Assembly: GCA_050291585.1 (NCBI GenBank)
Contig: JBNKKA010000001.1
Span: 1 to 64,000 of the forward strand
Source of the DNA: JASJCL01 sp050291585
GTDB lineage: Bacteria; Desulfobacterota; Desulfobacteria; Desulfobacterales; Desulfosarcinaceae
Direction of reading: 5' to 3'
DNA length: 64,000 nucleotides
How positions within the stretch are numbered: position 1 is the stretch's first letter; every line of letters begins with the position of its first letter. Below are positions 62,920-64,000 of this stretch, in pieces. The position numbers and the translations under genes are program-made. The notes beneath the pieces were generated by a model. It was not told the DNA's origin. It did no database searches and was given only the letters and a program-made list of their open reading frames with translations.

Positions 62920-64000
62920 ATGGCCGTTGCCAACAAAGAACTGATCCGCGAGATCAACCGCTTCAACATCCTCAACGCCATCCGTAACGCCGGCGCCATC
63001 TCCCGCGTTGAACTGGCCGAGATGACGGGCCAGAGCCGCGCCGCCGTAACCAACATCACCGCCCGCTTGCTGCAAGACGGCCTGATCTACACCAAGGACA
63101 CCGTGGAAAGCGTGGAACGCGGCCGCAAACGCGTGCGCCTGGCCATCAACCCCCAGGCGGCCTATGTAGTAGGCGTCAAGCTCAGTTCCTTGCGCGTCAG
63201 CGTGGCTGTCACCGACATGCAGGCCGAGGTCCAAAGCCATGTGATTGTGCCGGTGCGCACCAAGGAACGCTCGGTGGAGTTTGTGGCCGACCTCATCGAA
63301 GACGGCATCCGCCACTGCGTCAGCGAGGTGGGCCTCCAGTTGGAGACGATCTCAGGCATCGGCATCGGTCTGCCTGGCTTCATCGACAGCCGCAGCGGCA
63401 ATTGTTTCTGGACCCCCCTCTACAAGGATGGCAAGCTGCCCCTACGGGAGTTTCTCGAGTCTCGCTTCGAGATCCCCACCCATATCGAGAACGACACCAA
63501 CACCGTGACCTTGGCCCACCAATGGTTCGGCGAGGGACGCGGTCACGACAATTTCCTGGTGATCACCATCGAGGATGGGGTGGGTATGGGGATCGTCGTC
63601 AACGGCCAATTGTACCGCGGCGCCCGTGGTTTCGCCGCCGAGTTCGGCCACGTGGTGATCGACAGTGAGGGGCTTGCCTGCCGCTGCGGAAAAAAAGGCT
63701 GCATCGAAGCCTACGCCAGTAACTTCTCCATCGCCGCAGCGGCACAAGCTGCCATGGATGACGGACGCTGGCTGTGGCCGGGGGAGGGGGATCTCAACTT
63801 CGATGCCGTCATCACAGCCGCCGAAGCGGGCGACGCCGTTCCACGGGAGATCCTCTCCCATGCGGGCACCTACCTCGGCCGTGGCATCGCCGGCCTGGTG
63901 CAGATCTTCAACCCCTCACGCATCATCATGTCCGGCGACGGGGTCAAGGCGGGCGATCTGATGTTCGGTCCCATGCGAACGGCCATCGACACCCACGTCA
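62920..64000 (+). CDS. ROK family transcriptional regulator (3'-truncated by window edge)
   Basis: 360 residues are visible and the frame is still open at the window end. N-terminal winged helix (MAVANKELIREINRFNIL, GAISRVELAEMTGQSRAAVT) is followed by the ROK sugar-sensing domain (GIGIGLPGFIDSRSGN, ENDTNTVTLAHQWFGEG, ITIEDGVGMGIVVNGQLYRG, zinc motif CRCGKKGCIEAYAS). This is the NagC/Mlc/XylR layout: repressor whose DNA binding is relieved by sugar or by PTS protein contact. Divergent from the sugar ABC operon, which it probably controls. No clear Shine-Dalgarno sequence is seen before the ATG. Confidence 0.9.
   Translation, partial: MAVANKELIREINRFNILNAIRNAGAISRVELAEMTGQSRAAVTNITARLLQDGLIYTKDTVESVERGRKRVRLAINPQAAYVVGVKLSSLRVSVAVTDMQAEVQSHVIVPVRTKERSVEFVADLIEDGIRHCVSEVGLQLETISGIGIGLPGFIDSRSGNCFWTPLYKDGKLPLREFLESRFEIPTHIENDTNTVTLAHQWFGEGRGHDNFLVITIEDGVGMGIVVNGQLYRGARGFAAEFGHVVIDSEGLACRCGKKGCIEAYASNFSIAAAAQAAMDDGRWLWPGEGDLNFDAVITAAEAGDAVPREILSHAGTYLGRGIAGLVQIFNPSRIIMSGDGVKAGDLMFGPMRTAIDTHV

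Noticed and set aside
1..64000. CRISPR arrays, tRNA or rRNA genes
   Set aside because: No regularly spaced repeats and no cloverleaf or rRNA-like conserved segments were found on reading the intergenic regions.

Overview
The window looks like a chromosomal piece of a GC-rich, Gram-negative anaerobe, most likely a member of the Desulfobacterota (former Deltaproteobacteria). This is an inference from gene content: a cysteine-rich 4Fe-4S protein, several multi-PAS sensor kinases, a DUF4388-PilZ protein, outer-membrane-type lipoproteins and eukaryote-like Ser/Thr kinase signalling. No rRNA, tRNA or CRISPR array was recognised. Both end genes are cut by the window edges (a PiT phosphate permease at the left, a ROK regulator at the right).

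Layout. 1-3073: phosphate permease, Fe-S protein and DNA polymerase IV, tightly packed. 3074-9733: a visibly more A+T-rich accessory stretch with KhpA, a monooxygenase-like protein, small stress proteins (GlsB/YeaQ type, CBS), and a minus-strand pair of DUF1611 protein and PLP racemase. 9734-14647: an MlrC-type metallopeptidase, a CrtI-like flavoprotein, YcgN (starting inside a transposase remnant) and a cytidylate kinase-like protein. 14039-22082: a probable minus-strand operon of Na+/H+ antiporter, two sensor kinases, a response regulator, a universal stress protein and the kinase-like protein. 22293-27548: GDPD, a pseudo-receiver/DUF4388/PilZ protein, HU, ilvE and galU. 27597-36825: a glycogen/alpha-glucan block of bifunctional debranching enzyme, free CBM48 protein, glucan phosphorylase and glycogen synthase.

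36870-53464 is the most unusual part. It combines a von Willebrand A-FHA membrane protein, a membrane Ser/Thr kinase with a PEGA domain, and a TagF-PP2C phosphatase fusion. These are the writer, eraser and reader parts known from type VI secretion threonine-phosphorylation control. With them sit two caspase-like proteins (one intact, one with the catalytic Cys replaced and fused to a formylglycine-generating-enzyme-like domain), a DUF4384 protein, a tiny one-TM protein, two large lipoproteins and a class II-type PRPP synthetase. No type VI structural gene is present in the window. A perfect TGTGA-N6-TCACA site lies in a divergent promoter region of this island. I infer a dedicated envelope signalling or stress system; its output is unknown.

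53718-56771 is a hybrid histidine kinase. 57243-64000 is a sugar uptake locus: ROK kinase, MalK/MalG/MalF-like ABC components and a binding protein on the minus strand, and a divergent ROK regulator. Imported sugar could feed the glycogen block through GalU and GlgA. Most genes have good Shine-Dalgarno sequences; several use TTG starts with convincing ribosome sites.
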